Below, piece by piece: positions 25,388 through 34,113 of a DNA stretch of 51,899 bases. The position numbers were made by a program, and so were the translations under genes. The DNA is from Bacillota bacterium (lineage in GTDB: Bacteria > Bacillota_I > Bacilli_A > RF39 > UBA660). Location: the NCBI GenBank assembly GCA_023391185.1, contig JAEWBI010000042.1:1-51899 (forward strand), read 5' to 3'. The notes beneath the pieces are model-generated. The model ran no database searches. It was not told the DNA's origin and saw only the letters and a program-made list of their open reading frames with translations. How positions within the stretch are numbered: position 1 is the stretch's first letter; every line of letters starts with the position of its first letter.

Positions 25388-25413
25388 AAAGGGTTTGCTT
25401 TGTGCAAACTTTT
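25388..25413 (+). promoter_or_regulatory. Hairpin in the rpsL leader
   Basis: The stem GTTTGC/GCAAAC (25393-25398 with 25404-25409), extended by wobble and A-T pairs, sits in the 5' leader. It is followed by only TTTT and so is not a strong terminator. It may be a ribosomal-protein binding or leader structure. The function is not shown by the sequence. Confidence 0.4.
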
Positions 25414-25466
25414 AATTAGTGTTGAAAAGAAACACCTGGATGTGTGTAAAGAGAGGAGGACAAAAA

Positions 25467-25886
25467 ATGCCTACAATTAATCAATTAGTAAGAAAAGGTA
25501 GAACTGATAAGGTTAGAAAAAGTAAAGCCCCAGTTTTAGGAGTTGGATATAACAGTAAAGAAAAGAAACAAACTGATCAAAACTCTCCACAAAAACGTGG
25601 TGTTTGTACTCGTGTTGGTACAATGGCTCCAAAAAAACCAAACTCAGCTTTAAGAAAATATGCTCGTGTTAGATTAAGTAATGGAATGGAAGTTACAGCT
25701 TACATCCCAGGAGAAGGACACAATCTACAAGAACATAGCGTTGTTTTAATTCGTGGAGGACGTGTTAAGGACTTAATCGGTGTTCGTTACCATATAATTC
25801 GTGGTACTATGGATACTGCTGGTATCGACAAACGTCGTCAAGGCCGTTCAAAATACGGTTCTAAGAGACCTAAAGCAGCTAAATAA
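25467..25886 (+). CDS. rpsL: 30S ribosomal protein S12
   Basis: The 139-residue protein starts MPTINQLVRKGR after a GAGGAGG ribosome binding site. An in-frame TTG upstream (25419) is not needed. The decoding-centre residues are all present, including the VGTMAPKKPNSALRKYARVR block and the lysines where streptomycin-resistance changes occur in other bacteria. It is the first gene of the str operon. Confidence 0.97.
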   Translation: MPTINQLVRKGRTDKVRKSKAPVLGVGYNSKEKKQTDQNSPQKRGVCTRVGTMAPKKPNSALRKYARVRLSNGMEVTAYIPGEGHNLQEHSVVLIRGGRVKDLIGVRYHIIRGTMDTAGIDKRRQGRSKYGSKRPKAAK

Positions 25887-25932
25887 TAAATTAAAAAATA
25901 GATATTAATTATAAACTGGAAGGAGGAATATT

Positions 25933-26400
25933 ATGCGTAAAAGACGTGCAGTTAAAAGAGATGTTTTAGCAGATCCAATATATAATTCTAAATTAGTAAC
26001 TAAGTTAGTTAACACAGTTATGTTAGATGGTAAAAAAGGAACTGCTCAAAAAATTCTATATAGTGCTTTTGATATGATTAAAGAGAAAACTGGTGAAGAA
26101 CCTGTAGAAGTTTATGAAAAAGCAATGGAAAATATTAGACCAGCTCTAGAAGTTAAATCTCGTCGTGTTGGTGGTGCAAACTATCAAGTACCTATCGAAG
26201 TTAGAGCTGATCGTAGTAATGCATTAGCATTACGTTGGTTAGTTCAATACTCTCGTTTAAGAGGTGGACACTCAATGGCTGAAAACTTAGCTAATGAAAT
26301 TATTGATGCATCAAATGGTGTTGGTGCAGCAGTTAAAAAGCGTGAAGATACACATCGTATGGCAGAAGCTAATAAGGCGTTCGCTCATTACCGTTGGTAG
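25933..26400 (+). CDS. rpsG: 30S ribosomal protein S7
   Basis: The 155-residue protein is of typical length for S7, with MRKRRAVKRDVLADPIYNS at the start, SRRVGGANYQVPIEV in the middle and the FAHYRW end. It binds the 3' major domain of 16S rRNA and starts assembly of the head. It is 46 bp after rpsL and has an AAGGAGG ribosome binding site. Confidence 0.97.
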   Translation: MRKRRAVKRDVLADPIYNSKLVTKLVNTVMLDGKKGTAQKILYSAFDMIKEKTGEEPVEVYEKAMENIRPALEVKSRRVGGANYQVPIEVRADRSNALALRWLVQYSRLRGGHSMAENLANEIIDASNGVGAAVKKREDTHRMAEANKAFAHYRW

Positions 26401-26421
26401 TATCAGAGAAAGGAAACTATT

Positions 26422-28500
26422 ATGGCTCGTGAATATACATTAGAAAAAACACGTAATATTGGTATCATGGCACATATCGATGCAGGTAAAACTACTTGTA
26501 CTGAACGTGTTCTATACCATACACATAAAATCCATAAAATAGGGGAAACACATGATGGTGCTTCTCAAATGGACTGGATGGCACAAGAACAAGAACGTGG
26601 TATTACTATTACTTCAGCAGCTACAACAGCTTTCTGGAAAGGTTATAGATTCAATATAATCGATACTCCAGGGCACGTAGATTTTACTGTTGAGGTTTCA
26701 AGATCACTTCGTGTATTAGATGGAGCAGTTGCTTTATTAGATGCACAAGCTGGTGTTGAACCACAAACTGAAACAGTTTGGCGTCAAGCTACTGAATTCA
26801 AAGTTCCTCGTATGATTTTCTGTAATAAAATGGATAAAATGGGAGCAAGCTTTGAATACAGTTTAAAGACAATAGATGATCGTTTAGGAGTAAACGCTAA
26901 AGCTATTCAATGGCCAATTGGTGCAGAAAGTGATTTCGATGGTGTAATTGATTTAGTAACCATGAAAGCTTACCATTTTGATGGAAAAGCAGAAGAAGAT
27001 TATAAGGAAATCGAAGTTCCAGCTGAATTAAAAGATAAAGCAGAAATTAAGAGAAATGAATTAATTGAAGCAGTAGCTGAATATGATGATGAACTTATGA
27101 ATAAGTATTTAGATGGTGAAGAAGTTTCAATTGAGCTTATCAAAAAAGCAATACGTAAAGGAACTCTTGCTGTTGAATTCTTCCCAGTACTTTGTGGTAC
27201 TGCATTAGGAAACAAAGGTGTTAAATTATTACTAGATGCTGTAGTTGATTATTTACCTGCTCCAACAGATATCGAATCAATTAAAGGAACAGACTTAAAT
27301 GGTAATGAAATTGTAAGACATCCTAGTGATGCTGAACCATTCTCAGCATTAGCATTCAAAGTTATGACAGACCCATTTGTTGGTAAATTAACATTCTTCA
27401 GAGTTTACTCTGGACATTTATCAAGTGGTTCATATGTTTTAAATGCTACTAAAGATGAGAAAGAAAGAGTAGGTCGTATCCTATTAATGCATGCTAATAA
27501 CAGAAGCGAAATTTCTGATGTTTATACTGGAGATATAGCAGCTGCTGTTGGACTTAAGGATACTACAACAGGAGATACTCTATGTGATGAAAAGAATGCT
27601 TGTATTCTTGAATCAATGGAATTCCCTGAACCAGTTATCGAACTTGCTGTTGAGCCAAAATCAAAAGCAGATCAAGATAAAATGGGTATTGCTCTTCAAA
27701 AATTAGCAGAAGAAGATCCAACATTTAGAGCTAGTACAAACCATGAAACTGGTCAAACTATTATCGCTGGTATGGGTGAACTTCACCTTGATATCATCGT
27801 TGATAGAATGAAAAGAGAATTTGGTGTAGAAGCTAATATTGGTCAACCACAAGTATCTTACCGTGAAACATTAACAGCTACAGCTGAATGTGAAGGTAAA
27901 TATATTAAACAATCTGGTGGACGTGGACAATATGGACATGTTTGGGTTAAATTCGAACCAAATCCAGATAAAGGATATGAATTCGTTGATGCAGTTGTTG
28001 GTGGTGTTGTTCCACGTGAATATATTCCAGTAACTGATAAGGGATTACAAGAAGCAATGAAAACTGGTGTTGTAGCTGGTTACCCTATGATCGACGTAAA
28101 AGCAACACTATTTGATGGATCATATCATGATGTTGACTCATCTGAAATGGCTTTCAAAGTTGCTGCAAGTTTAGCTTTAAAAGAAGCTAGAAATAAATGT
28201 AAACCTGTATTACTAGAACCTATTATGAAAGTTCAAGTAGTAGTTCCAGATGAATATCTTGGAAATGTTATGGGTGATATTACATCACGTCGTGGACGTC
28301 CACTTGGGCAAGAATCTAGAGGAAATGCTTTAGCTATTGATGCTATGGTTCCACTTTCTGAAATGTTCGGATATGCTACAAGTTTACGTTCAAATACACA
28401 AGGACGTGGAACTTTCACAATGGTATTTGACCATTATGAAGAAACACCAAGAAATATAACAGAAGCAATCATTAAGAAAAATGGTTCAAATAATAATTAG
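26422..28500 (+). CDS. fusA: Elongation factor G
   Basis: The 692-residue translocation GTPase has the full GTP-binding signature: AHIDAGKTT (about 17-25), the DWMAQEQERGITI switch I region, DTPGH (about 82-86) and NKMD (about 136-139). The later domains III-V (QTIIAGMGELHLDI, SGGRGQYGHVWVKF, RRGRPLGQ) are complete. It is 21 bp downstream of rpsG with an AGAAAGGA ribosome binding site. Confidence 0.97.
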   Translation: MAREYTLEKTRNIGIMAHIDAGKTTCTERVLYHTHKIHKIGETHDGASQMDWMAQEQERGITITSAATTAFWKGYRFNIIDTPGHVDFTVEVSRSLRVLDGAVALLDAQAGVEPQTETVWRQATEFKVPRMIFCNKMDKMGASFEYSLKTIDDRLGVNAKAIQWPIGAESDFDGVIDLVTMKAYHFDGKAEEDYKEIEVPAELKDKAEIKRNELIEAVAEYDDELMNKYLDGEEVSIELIKKAIRKGTLAVEFFPVLCGTALGNKGVKLLLDAVVDYLPAPTDIESIKGTDLNGNEIVRHPSDAEPFSALAFKVMTDPFVGKLTFFRVYSGHLSSGSYVLNATKDEKERVGRILLMHANNRSEISDVYTGDIAAAVGLKDTTTGDTLCDEKNACILESMEFPEPVIELAVEPKSKADQDKMGIALQKLAEEDPTFRASTNHETGQTIIAGMGELHLDIIVDRMKREFGVEANIGQPQVSYRETLTATAECEGKYIKQSGGRGQYGHVWVKFEPNPDKGYEFVDAVVGGVVPREYIPVTDKGLQEAMKTGVVAGYPMIDVKATLFDGSYHDVDSSEMAFKVAASLALKEARNKCKPVLLEPIMKVQVVVPDEYLGNVMGDITSRRGRPLGQESRGNALAIDAMVPLSEMFGYATSLRSNTQGRGTFTMVFDHYEETPRNITEAIIKKNGSNNN

Positions 28501-28512
28501 TTATAAAAATAC

Positions 28513-28541
28513 TTGATAATTTTCATGTATTATTATAAAAT
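28513..28541 (+). promoter_or_regulatory. Internal promoter for tuf
   Basis: TTGATA (28513-28518), a 17-bp spacer and TAAAAT (28536-28541) lie in the 76-bp fusA-tuf gap. Confidence 0.6.
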
Positions 28542-28576
28542 ATAATATGTAAGTAAAAAAAGAGGAGGAAATTTAT

Positions 28577-29761
28577 ATGGCAAAACAAAAGTTTGACCGT
28601 TCAAAACCACATGTTAACGTTGGTACAATTGGACACGTTGACCATGGTAAAACTACTTTAACAGCTGCTATATCAGCACATTTAGCTGGTAAATTTGGTA
28701 ATGAAAAAGTAGATTTCGAAAATATCGATAAGGCTCCAGAAGAAAGAGAACGTGGTATTACTATTAATACTGCCCATATCGAATATAGTACTGAAAAGAG
28801 ACATTATGCACACGTTGACTGCCCAGGACATGCTGACTATGTTAAGAACATGATCACTGGTGCTGCTCAAATGGATGGAGCTATCTTAGTTATAGCTGCA
28901 ACTGATGGTCCAATGGCTCAAACTCGTGAACACATTTTATTATCACGTCAAGTTGGTGTACCAAAAATGGTAGTATTCATGAACAAATGTGATATGGTTG
29001 ACGATGAAGAATTATTAGACTTAGTTGAAATGGAAATTCGTGAATTATTAACTGAATATGGATATGATGGAGATAACACTCCAATAATTCGTGGATCTGC
29101 TCTTAAAGCTCTTGAAGGAGATGCTGCTTGGGTAGGTAAAATTGATGAATTAATGGATGCTGTTGATACTTATATCGAAACTCCAGTTCATGATTTAGAC
29201 AAACCATTCTTAATGCCAATCGAAGATGTATTCACTATCACAGGTCGTGGAACAGTTGTTACAGGACGTGTTGAAAGAGGACAACTAAAACTTAATGATG
29301 AAGTTGAAATCGTTGGTATTAAAGATACAAGAAAATCAGTTGTTACAGGAATCGAGATGTTCCGTAAACAATTAGATTATGCTGAAGCTGGAGACAATGC
29401 CGGAGTATTACTTCGTGGTATTGCTCGTGAAGACGTTGAAAGAGGACAAGTACTTGCTAAACCAGGAACTGTTACTCCACATACAAAATTCAAAGCTCAA
29501 GTATATGTACTTAGCAAAGAAGAAGGTGGACGTCATACTCCATTCTTCAGTAACTATCGTCCACAATTCTATTTCAGAACTACAGATGTAACTGGTGTTA
29601 TCGAGTTACCTGCTGGTGTTGAAATGGTAATGCCTGGAGACAGTGTTGAAATGACTGTTGAATTAATTGCTCCAATCGCTATCGAAAATGGAACTAAGTT
29701 CTCAATTCGTGAAGGTGGTAGAACAGTTGGTTCTGGTAATATTTCAGAAGTTGTTAAATAA
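28577..29761 (+). CDS. tuf: Elongation factor Tu
   Basis: The 394-residue GTPase brings aminoacyl-tRNA to the ribosome. It is the usual length, with GHVDHGKTTL (about 19-28), APEERERGITI, DCPGHADYVKNMITGAAQMD, NKCD and the domain II/III ends (TGRGTVVTGRVERG, MPGDSVEMTVELIAP). The strong GAGGAGG ribosome binding site fits high expression. It ends with a terminator. Confidence 0.97.
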   Translation: MAKQKFDRSKPHVNVGTIGHVDHGKTTLTAAISAHLAGKFGNEKVDFENIDKAPEERERGITINTAHIEYSTEKRHYAHVDCPGHADYVKNMITGAAQMDGAILVIAATDGPMAQTREHILLSRQVGVPKMVVFMNKCDMVDDEELLDLVEMEIRELLTEYGYDGDNTPIIRGSALKALEGDAAWVGKIDELMDAVDTYIETPVHDLDKPFLMPIEDVFTITGRGTVVTGRVERGQLKLNDEVEIVGIKDTRKSVVTGIEMFRKQLDYAEAGDNAGVLLRGIAREDVERGQVLAKPGTVTPHTKFKAQVYVLSKEEGGRHTPFFSNYRPQFYFRTTDVTGVIELPAGVEMVMPGDSVEMTVELIAPIAIENGTKFSIREGGRTVGSGNISEVVK

Positions 29762-29776
29762 TTAATAATTAAAAAT

Positions 29777-29805
29777 AAAAAGGTACTATTTAGTACCTTT
29801 TTTTA
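29777..29805. terminator. Bidirectional terminator between tuf and the FemX-like gene
   Basis: An 11-bp stem AAAAGGTACTA/TAGTACCTTTT (29778-29788 with 29791-29801) and a T-run. The stop of the minus-strand gene lies in it. Confidence 0.75.
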
Positions 29806-31021
29806 TTTGTCTATACATTGCATATTTTAAGTTATTAATAACTAATTCCAAATCACCGATATATTCTACAACACTGCAATTGAAATTAGTCTTAAACTGT
29901 ACTAACCCATTGTAATTTGGGTTATCAATTCTAGGATCAGTTATTCCACCAAAATTAAACCTTTTGTAACCTAGTTTAGAATACTTTTCAATAATTTTCC
30001 AAATTATTAAGTGTTTAGCACTAAAGTTCCTAAATCTTTTATCAAAACCATCCATGAAAAGGAAAATTTCACTTCTATTTTTGGCAATTAATACTGATGA
30101 TAGTACTAGACCATTAGGATAATCTTTTAAAAGGTTAGTTGCCTCTATTAATTTCTTTTTATATATTGCTATCTGTCTATCACAATCAATTTTTCTAGAT
30201 AGTAATTTATTTGAATTATTTTTATTGTTTAAAACCAAATCATTAACTTCATTAACAATTCTTTCCTGTTCTTCATATGACTTTTTTACTAACTGTAGAT
30301 ATATTTTTGTATCTATCTTAGCATAGTAAAACTCCATTTTATCATGTTCATTAAAATATTTATAAGCGTCTTCAAAATAATTTATATCTCTAGAGTATTT
30401 ATCTTTTGTCTCTTCATATAACAAATTTAATTCATTTGAATTGGCTCTGTATATTTTAATTCCTTGTTTTTCTGCTGATCTTATTTTTGTCTTATATTCT
30501 TTTTTTATATTTTTAAATAATGATTTATAGTCTATTGATATGTCAAGCATCGCTTCAAATCTTGGCTTATATGCCTCAAACTGTGTATTATAACCAAAAT
30601 GATAATATCCTGCATCTTTTAAATTAGTAAATGCTTCATCATATTTAGGATTAGTTCCTACAATAATTCCTTTTGGATTCATAATATTTCTTACTATAAT
30701 AGGTGATAACTTAACTGCTACTATATCTTTCTTGTTTAGGAATTTTTTTACTTCCCTAGTAAAGTTAGTTAGTAGTTGCTTATCATTATAATCTATTAAA
30801 AATCCTCTTGGAACATAAGCATAATTATATCCTTTTATTCTTTCAATTAGTAGTAAAGATGCTGATATTATTTTATCATCAACAAATGCACCAATAAATA
30901 AATAATTATATCCTTGCTTTTTCATAACAGCTGCATATTCAACAGTTTGATATACTGAGCTAAATGGATATGTTCCAACAAAATTTCTATATTCTTCTTC
31001 ACTTATTTCTCTAATTATCAT
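29786..31021 (-). CDS. FemXAB-family peptidyltransferase (peptidoglycan bridge formation)
   Basis: The 411-residue protein has two GNAT-like subdomains with a helical coiled-coil arm (about 238-300), the hallmark of FemX/MurM-type enzymes. Landmarks are FSSVYQTVEYAAVMKKQGYN near the start, FKNIKKEYKTKIRSAEKQGI (about 180-199) and the end YKRFNFGGITDP followed by LVQFKTNF. These enzymes add amino acids from aminoacyl-tRNA to the lipid II stem peptide. AAGGAG lies upstream. Either ATG at 31021 or TTG at 31024 may be the start. Confidence 0.85.
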   Translation of the reverse strand: MIIREISEEEYRNFVGTYPFSSVYQTVEYAAVMKKQGYNYLFIGAFVDDKIISASLLLIERIKGYNYAYVPRGFLIDYNDKQLLTNFTREVKKFLNKKDIVAVKLSPIIVRNIMNPKGIIVGTNPKYDEAFTNLKDAGYYHFGYNTQFEAYKPRFEAMLDISIDYKSLFKNIKKEYKTKIRSAEKQGIKIYRANSNELNLLYEETKDKYSRDINYFEDAYKYFNEHDKMEFYYAKIDTKIYLQLVKKSYEEQERIVNEVNDLVLNNKNNSNKLLSRKIDCDRQIAIYKKKLIEATNLLKDYPNGLVLSSVLIAKNRSEIFLFMDGFDKRFRNFSAKHLIIWKIIEKYSKLGYKRFNFGGITDPRIDNPNYNGLVQFKTNFNCSVVEYIGDLELVINNLKYAMYRQIKKGTK

Positions 31022-31133
31022 CAAGTTTCTCTCCTTTATGAAAGTTAATGTACCTTTATATAATTATATCAAAAAAATAGGGGATAAAGTAATAAAATTA
31101 ACATTATTAAATATAATTATCTAGGTGATGAAA

Positions 31134-32033
31134 ATGGACAAGGTTAAAATAGGAATTCCTCGAACTTTTTTTTATTATAGTGAAGGTAAATTTCTAAAGT
31201 ATTTTTTTGAAGAACTAAATTTCGAAGTAGTTATATCTCCGCCTACAACTAATATGATTAAGGATTTAGGAATTAAATATTCTAGTGATGAAATGTGTAC
31301 TTCAATGAAACTGTTCTTAGGTCATGTAGCATATTTGCAAGATAAATGTGACTATATCTTAAATATAAGAATGGATAACACTGGTATTAAAGAGCAAGGT
31401 TGTACTAATTATATATGTACTTATGATTTAATAAATAATATTTTTGATAAACAGATAATTAATATTACTATAGATCATTATAATTACCGAACTTTATATA
31501 AAGAACTATTAAAAATATTCAATAAGTTTAATGTTGATAAAAGGCAGATTAAAACAGCATATTTATTTTCAAAAATTAGAGTAAGTAAAGAAAATAAAAA
31601 AGAGATAATTACAAATACAAATAAATTATATAATCAAAAAAAGAAGATATTATTAGTTGGACATAGTTATAATTTATATGATGAATTTGTTGGTATGCCA
31701 ATTGTAAAAATGTTTGATAATACAGGAGTTGATATCATATATTCAGATAAGTTTGATAGTGAAAAGACAAAAGAATTAAGTAAAATTATCTCAAAAGATT
31801 TATACTGGAAATATAGTAAAGAAAGTGCTGGAGCAGTAGAATTATCTAAAGACAATGTTGATGGAATTGTATTTATTTCATCCTTTCCATGTGCACCTGA
31901 TTCAATGGTTAATGAATTAATAATAAGGAAAATAAAAATCCCATATTTAAATATTATAATTGATGATTTAAATTCTTTAGCAGGAATTGAAACACGAGTA
32001 GAAAGTTTTATTGATATAATTGGACAAAAATAA
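31134..32033 (+). CDS. DUF2229-type protein of the acyl-CoA dehydratase activase group (first of three)
   Basis: The 299-residue cytoplasmic protein matches the DUF2229/COG3580-type family that accompanies BcrAD/HgdC activases. It starts KVKIGIPRTFFYYSEGKFLKYF, contains SSDEMCTSMKLFLGHVAYL, and has Cys pairs in EQGCTNYICTY that may hold an Fe-S cluster. It ends GIVFISSFPCAPDSMVN and an IETRVESFID motif. In many Firmicutes the same pieces are one very long polypeptide. Here they are split into three overlapping genes. The ATG follows AGGTGAT. The stop overlaps the next start by 14 bp. Confidence 0.75.
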   Translation: MDKVKIGIPRTFFYYSEGKFLKYFFEELNFEVVISPPTTNMIKDLGIKYSSDEMCTSMKLFLGHVAYLQDKCDYILNIRMDNTGIKEQGCTNYICTYDLINNIFDKQIINITIDHYNYRTLYKELLKIFNKFNVDKRQIKTAYLFSKIRVSKENKKEIITNTNKLYNQKKKILLVGHSYNLYDEFVGMPIVKMFDNTGVDIIYSDKFDSEKTKELSKIISKDLYWKYSKESAGAVELSKDNVDGIVFISSFPCAPDSMVNELIIRKIKIPYLNIIIDDLNSLAGIETRVESFIDIIGQK

Positions 32034-33084
32034 AATAGCATTTCCTCATATGGGTGATTATGCTGTTCCTGCTAAATATTTGTTAGGTAATATTCTAGAT
32101 GCGGAAATTATAGATGTACCTAAAATAACTAATAAAACTGTTGAACTTGGAAATAGATATAGTCCTGATTTTATATGTAGTCCTTTTAAGTATACATTAG
32201 GGTCACTTATAGAAGGACTTGAAATGGGAGCTAATATTTTAGTGCAGTATGGTGGTGGATGCAGGTATGGTTATTATAGTGAATTGCAAAAACAAATTCT
32301 TAAGGACTTAGGCTACAAATTTACAATGATTAATCTTATTACTGCTGGCAAAACAGATATAAAAAGAATATATAAAGAACTTAGAAAAGTAAATAAGGTT
32401 AAAATAGTTAAATCTTCTTTTATAGCTTTAAATGCAGTATTAATGGTTAAATGTATGGATAAAATTGACGATTATATGAGAAAACATGCTGGTTTTGAAG
32501 TAGAAAAAGATAGTTTTAATAAACTAAAAAAATTATTTTTATCTGATTTAGCTAATACTAAAGGCATTATGAATACATATAAAATATATAAGGATTATGT
32601 AAAAAAGTTTAAAAACATTAAAATTAATAAGCCACCTAATCCGATAAAAATAGGTATAATTGGTGAACTTTATACCATAATGGAACCATATAGTAATTAT
32701 AATATTGAAGAAAAACTAATTGCTAGTGGAATTGAAATAACAAGGTTTACTAATGTTGATTATTTATTATTTAAGAAAAAGTTATATATAAGGAAGATGC
32801 TTAAAAAAAGTAAGTTTATAAAAAATAAAATGGGCGCAGATGCTGCCGATAACATATGTAGGGCAGAAATTCTTTGTGAGGAAAATTATGATGGAATAAT
32901 TCATATAAAATCATCATTTTGTACTCCAGAAATTGGAGCTATGCCAATTATAAATAAAATTTGTTCTAAAAATAATGTGCCTGTTTTATTTATGAGTTTT
33001 GATACTATGACAAGTGAAGTTGGCGTGAATACTAGATTAGAAGCTTTTATTGATATGTTAGAAATGAGGCATAAAAATGATTGA
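32020..33084 (+). CDS. HgdB/COG3581-like protein of the activase operon
   Basis: The 354-residue protein starts at TTG 32020 inside the previous gene. Its sequence continues KIAFPHMGDYAVPAKYLLG, with DFICSPFKYTLGSLIEGLEMG and VQYGGGCRYGYY. These cysteines, plus further ones in the second half (NICRAEIL, SSFCTPEIG), are of the kind that bind [4Fe-4S] or double-cubane clusters in dehydratase-like proteins. The second half repeats the same type of fold (FFMSFDTMTSEVGVNTRLEAFIDM at the end mirrors the previous gene). The true substrate is unknown. The only activase seen is the next gene (8-bp overlap). Confidence 0.7.
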   Translation: MDKNKIAFPHMGDYAVPAKYLLGNILDAEIIDVPKITNKTVELGNRYSPDFICSPFKYTLGSLIEGLEMGANILVQYGGGCRYGYYSELQKQILKDLGYKFTMINLITAGKTDIKRIYKELRKVNKVKIVKSSFIALNAVLMVKCMDKIDDYMRKHAGFEVEKDSFNKLKKLFLSDLANTKGIMNTYKIYKDYVKKFKNIKINKPPNPIKIGIIGELYTIMEPYSNYNIEEKLIASGIEITRFTNVDYLLFKKKLYIRKMLKKSKFIKNKMGADAADNICRAEILCEENYDGIIHIKSSFCTPEIGAMPIINKICSKNNVPVLFMSFDTMTSEVGVNTRLEAFIDMLEMRHKND

Positions 33085-34018
33085 CGGGTATATAGGAATA
33101 GATATAGGTTCAATATCTACTAAAGCAGTATTAATAGATAAAGAAAATAATATATTATGTTCCAAATACATATGGACTGAAGGAAATCCAATAAATGCTG
33201 TAAAAACATTAATTGGATATATAAAAGAACAAATGCCTAATAATATTTTAGTAAAAGGAATTGGGACAACAGGAAGTGCAAGAAAATTAATTGGGTTAAT
33301 GGTAAGTGCAAATGTTATAAAAAATGAAATAACTGCACATGCTATAGGTACATTAAGCAAATACCCTGATGCTAAAACAATTCTTGAAATTGGTGGCCAA
33401 GATTCAAAAATTATTTTATTAGAAAATGGTATTATAAAGGATTATGCTATGAATACTCTATGTGCAGCTGGGACAGGAGCATTTTTATCTAGTCAAGCAA
33501 AACGATTAGGAATAGATGTAGAAGAATTTGGTGCATATGCATTAAGATCAAAATCACCTGCTAAAATAGCTGCAAGATGTACAGTGTTTGCTGAATCAGA
33601 CCTTATTCATAAAGCGCAAGTTGGTTATAATAAAGAAGATATTATAGCGGGTTTATGTAAAAGTATAGTTTTAAATTATTTAAATAATATTGGTAAAGGT
33701 AAAAAAATAGAGGCACCAATTGTATTTCAAGGTGGTGTAAGTAAGAATATTGGTGTTAGAAAGTATTTTAAAGAAGTATTAAATGAAGATATTATTGTAG
33801 ATAAAGATAGTCATTTAATGGGGGCTCTTGGTATAGCGATATTATCAAAAAAAAGTGTATGTAATAAAATCTATGATTTAAATATAAAAGATATTAGTTT
33901 TACAACAAAAGGAAAAGAATGTAGTGGTTGTTCAAATAACTGTGAAATATTAAATATATATAAAGAAAATGAACTAATAGATACATGGGGAAGTAAATGT
34001 GGAAAGTTTACCAAATAA
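33077..34018 (+). CDS. BcrAD/BadFG/HgdC-type ATPase activase
   Basis: The 313-residue ASKHA-fold ATPase donates low-potential electrons to 2-hydroxyacyl-CoA dehydratase-type enzymes. GIDIGSISTKAV (phosphate 1), EIGGQDSKI, NTLCAAGTGAFL and ARCTVFAESDLIH are all present. The cysteines in NTLCAAG and ARCTVFAE are those that hold the [4Fe-4S] cluster shared by the dimer. FQGGVSKN closes the adenosine site. The C-terminal CSGCSNNCEI adds a Cys-rich end like that of the fused family members. It overlaps the preceding gene by 8 bp. Confidence 0.85.
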   Translation: MIDGYIGIDIGSISTKAVLIDKENNILCSKYIWTEGNPINAVKTLIGYIKEQMPNNILVKGIGTTGSARKLIGLMVSANVIKNEITAHAIGTLSKYPDAKTILEIGGQDSKIILLENGIIKDYAMNTLCAAGTGAFLSSQAKRLGIDVEEFGAYALRSKSPAKIAARCTVFAESDLIHKAQVGYNKEDIIAGLCKSIVLNYLNNIGKGKKIEAPIVFQGGVSKNIGVRKYFKEVLNEDIIVDKDSHLMGALGIAILSKKSVCNKIYDLNIKDISFTTKGKECSGCSNNCEILNIYKENELIDTWGSKCGKFTK

Positions 34019-34062
34019 GAGGAAATAAGTTTATATGTGGATATAATATATATTGAAAGCGA

Positions 34063-34091
34063 TTGACAAGAAAAAGAATATAGTGTATAAC
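34063..34091 (+). promoter_or_regulatory. Promoter of topA
   Basis: TTGACA (34063-34068), a 17-bp spacer and TATAAC (34086-34091), 22 bp before the start. Confidence 0.65.
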
Positions 34092-34113
34092 TAAATAGCA
34101 AAGGAAGTGGATT

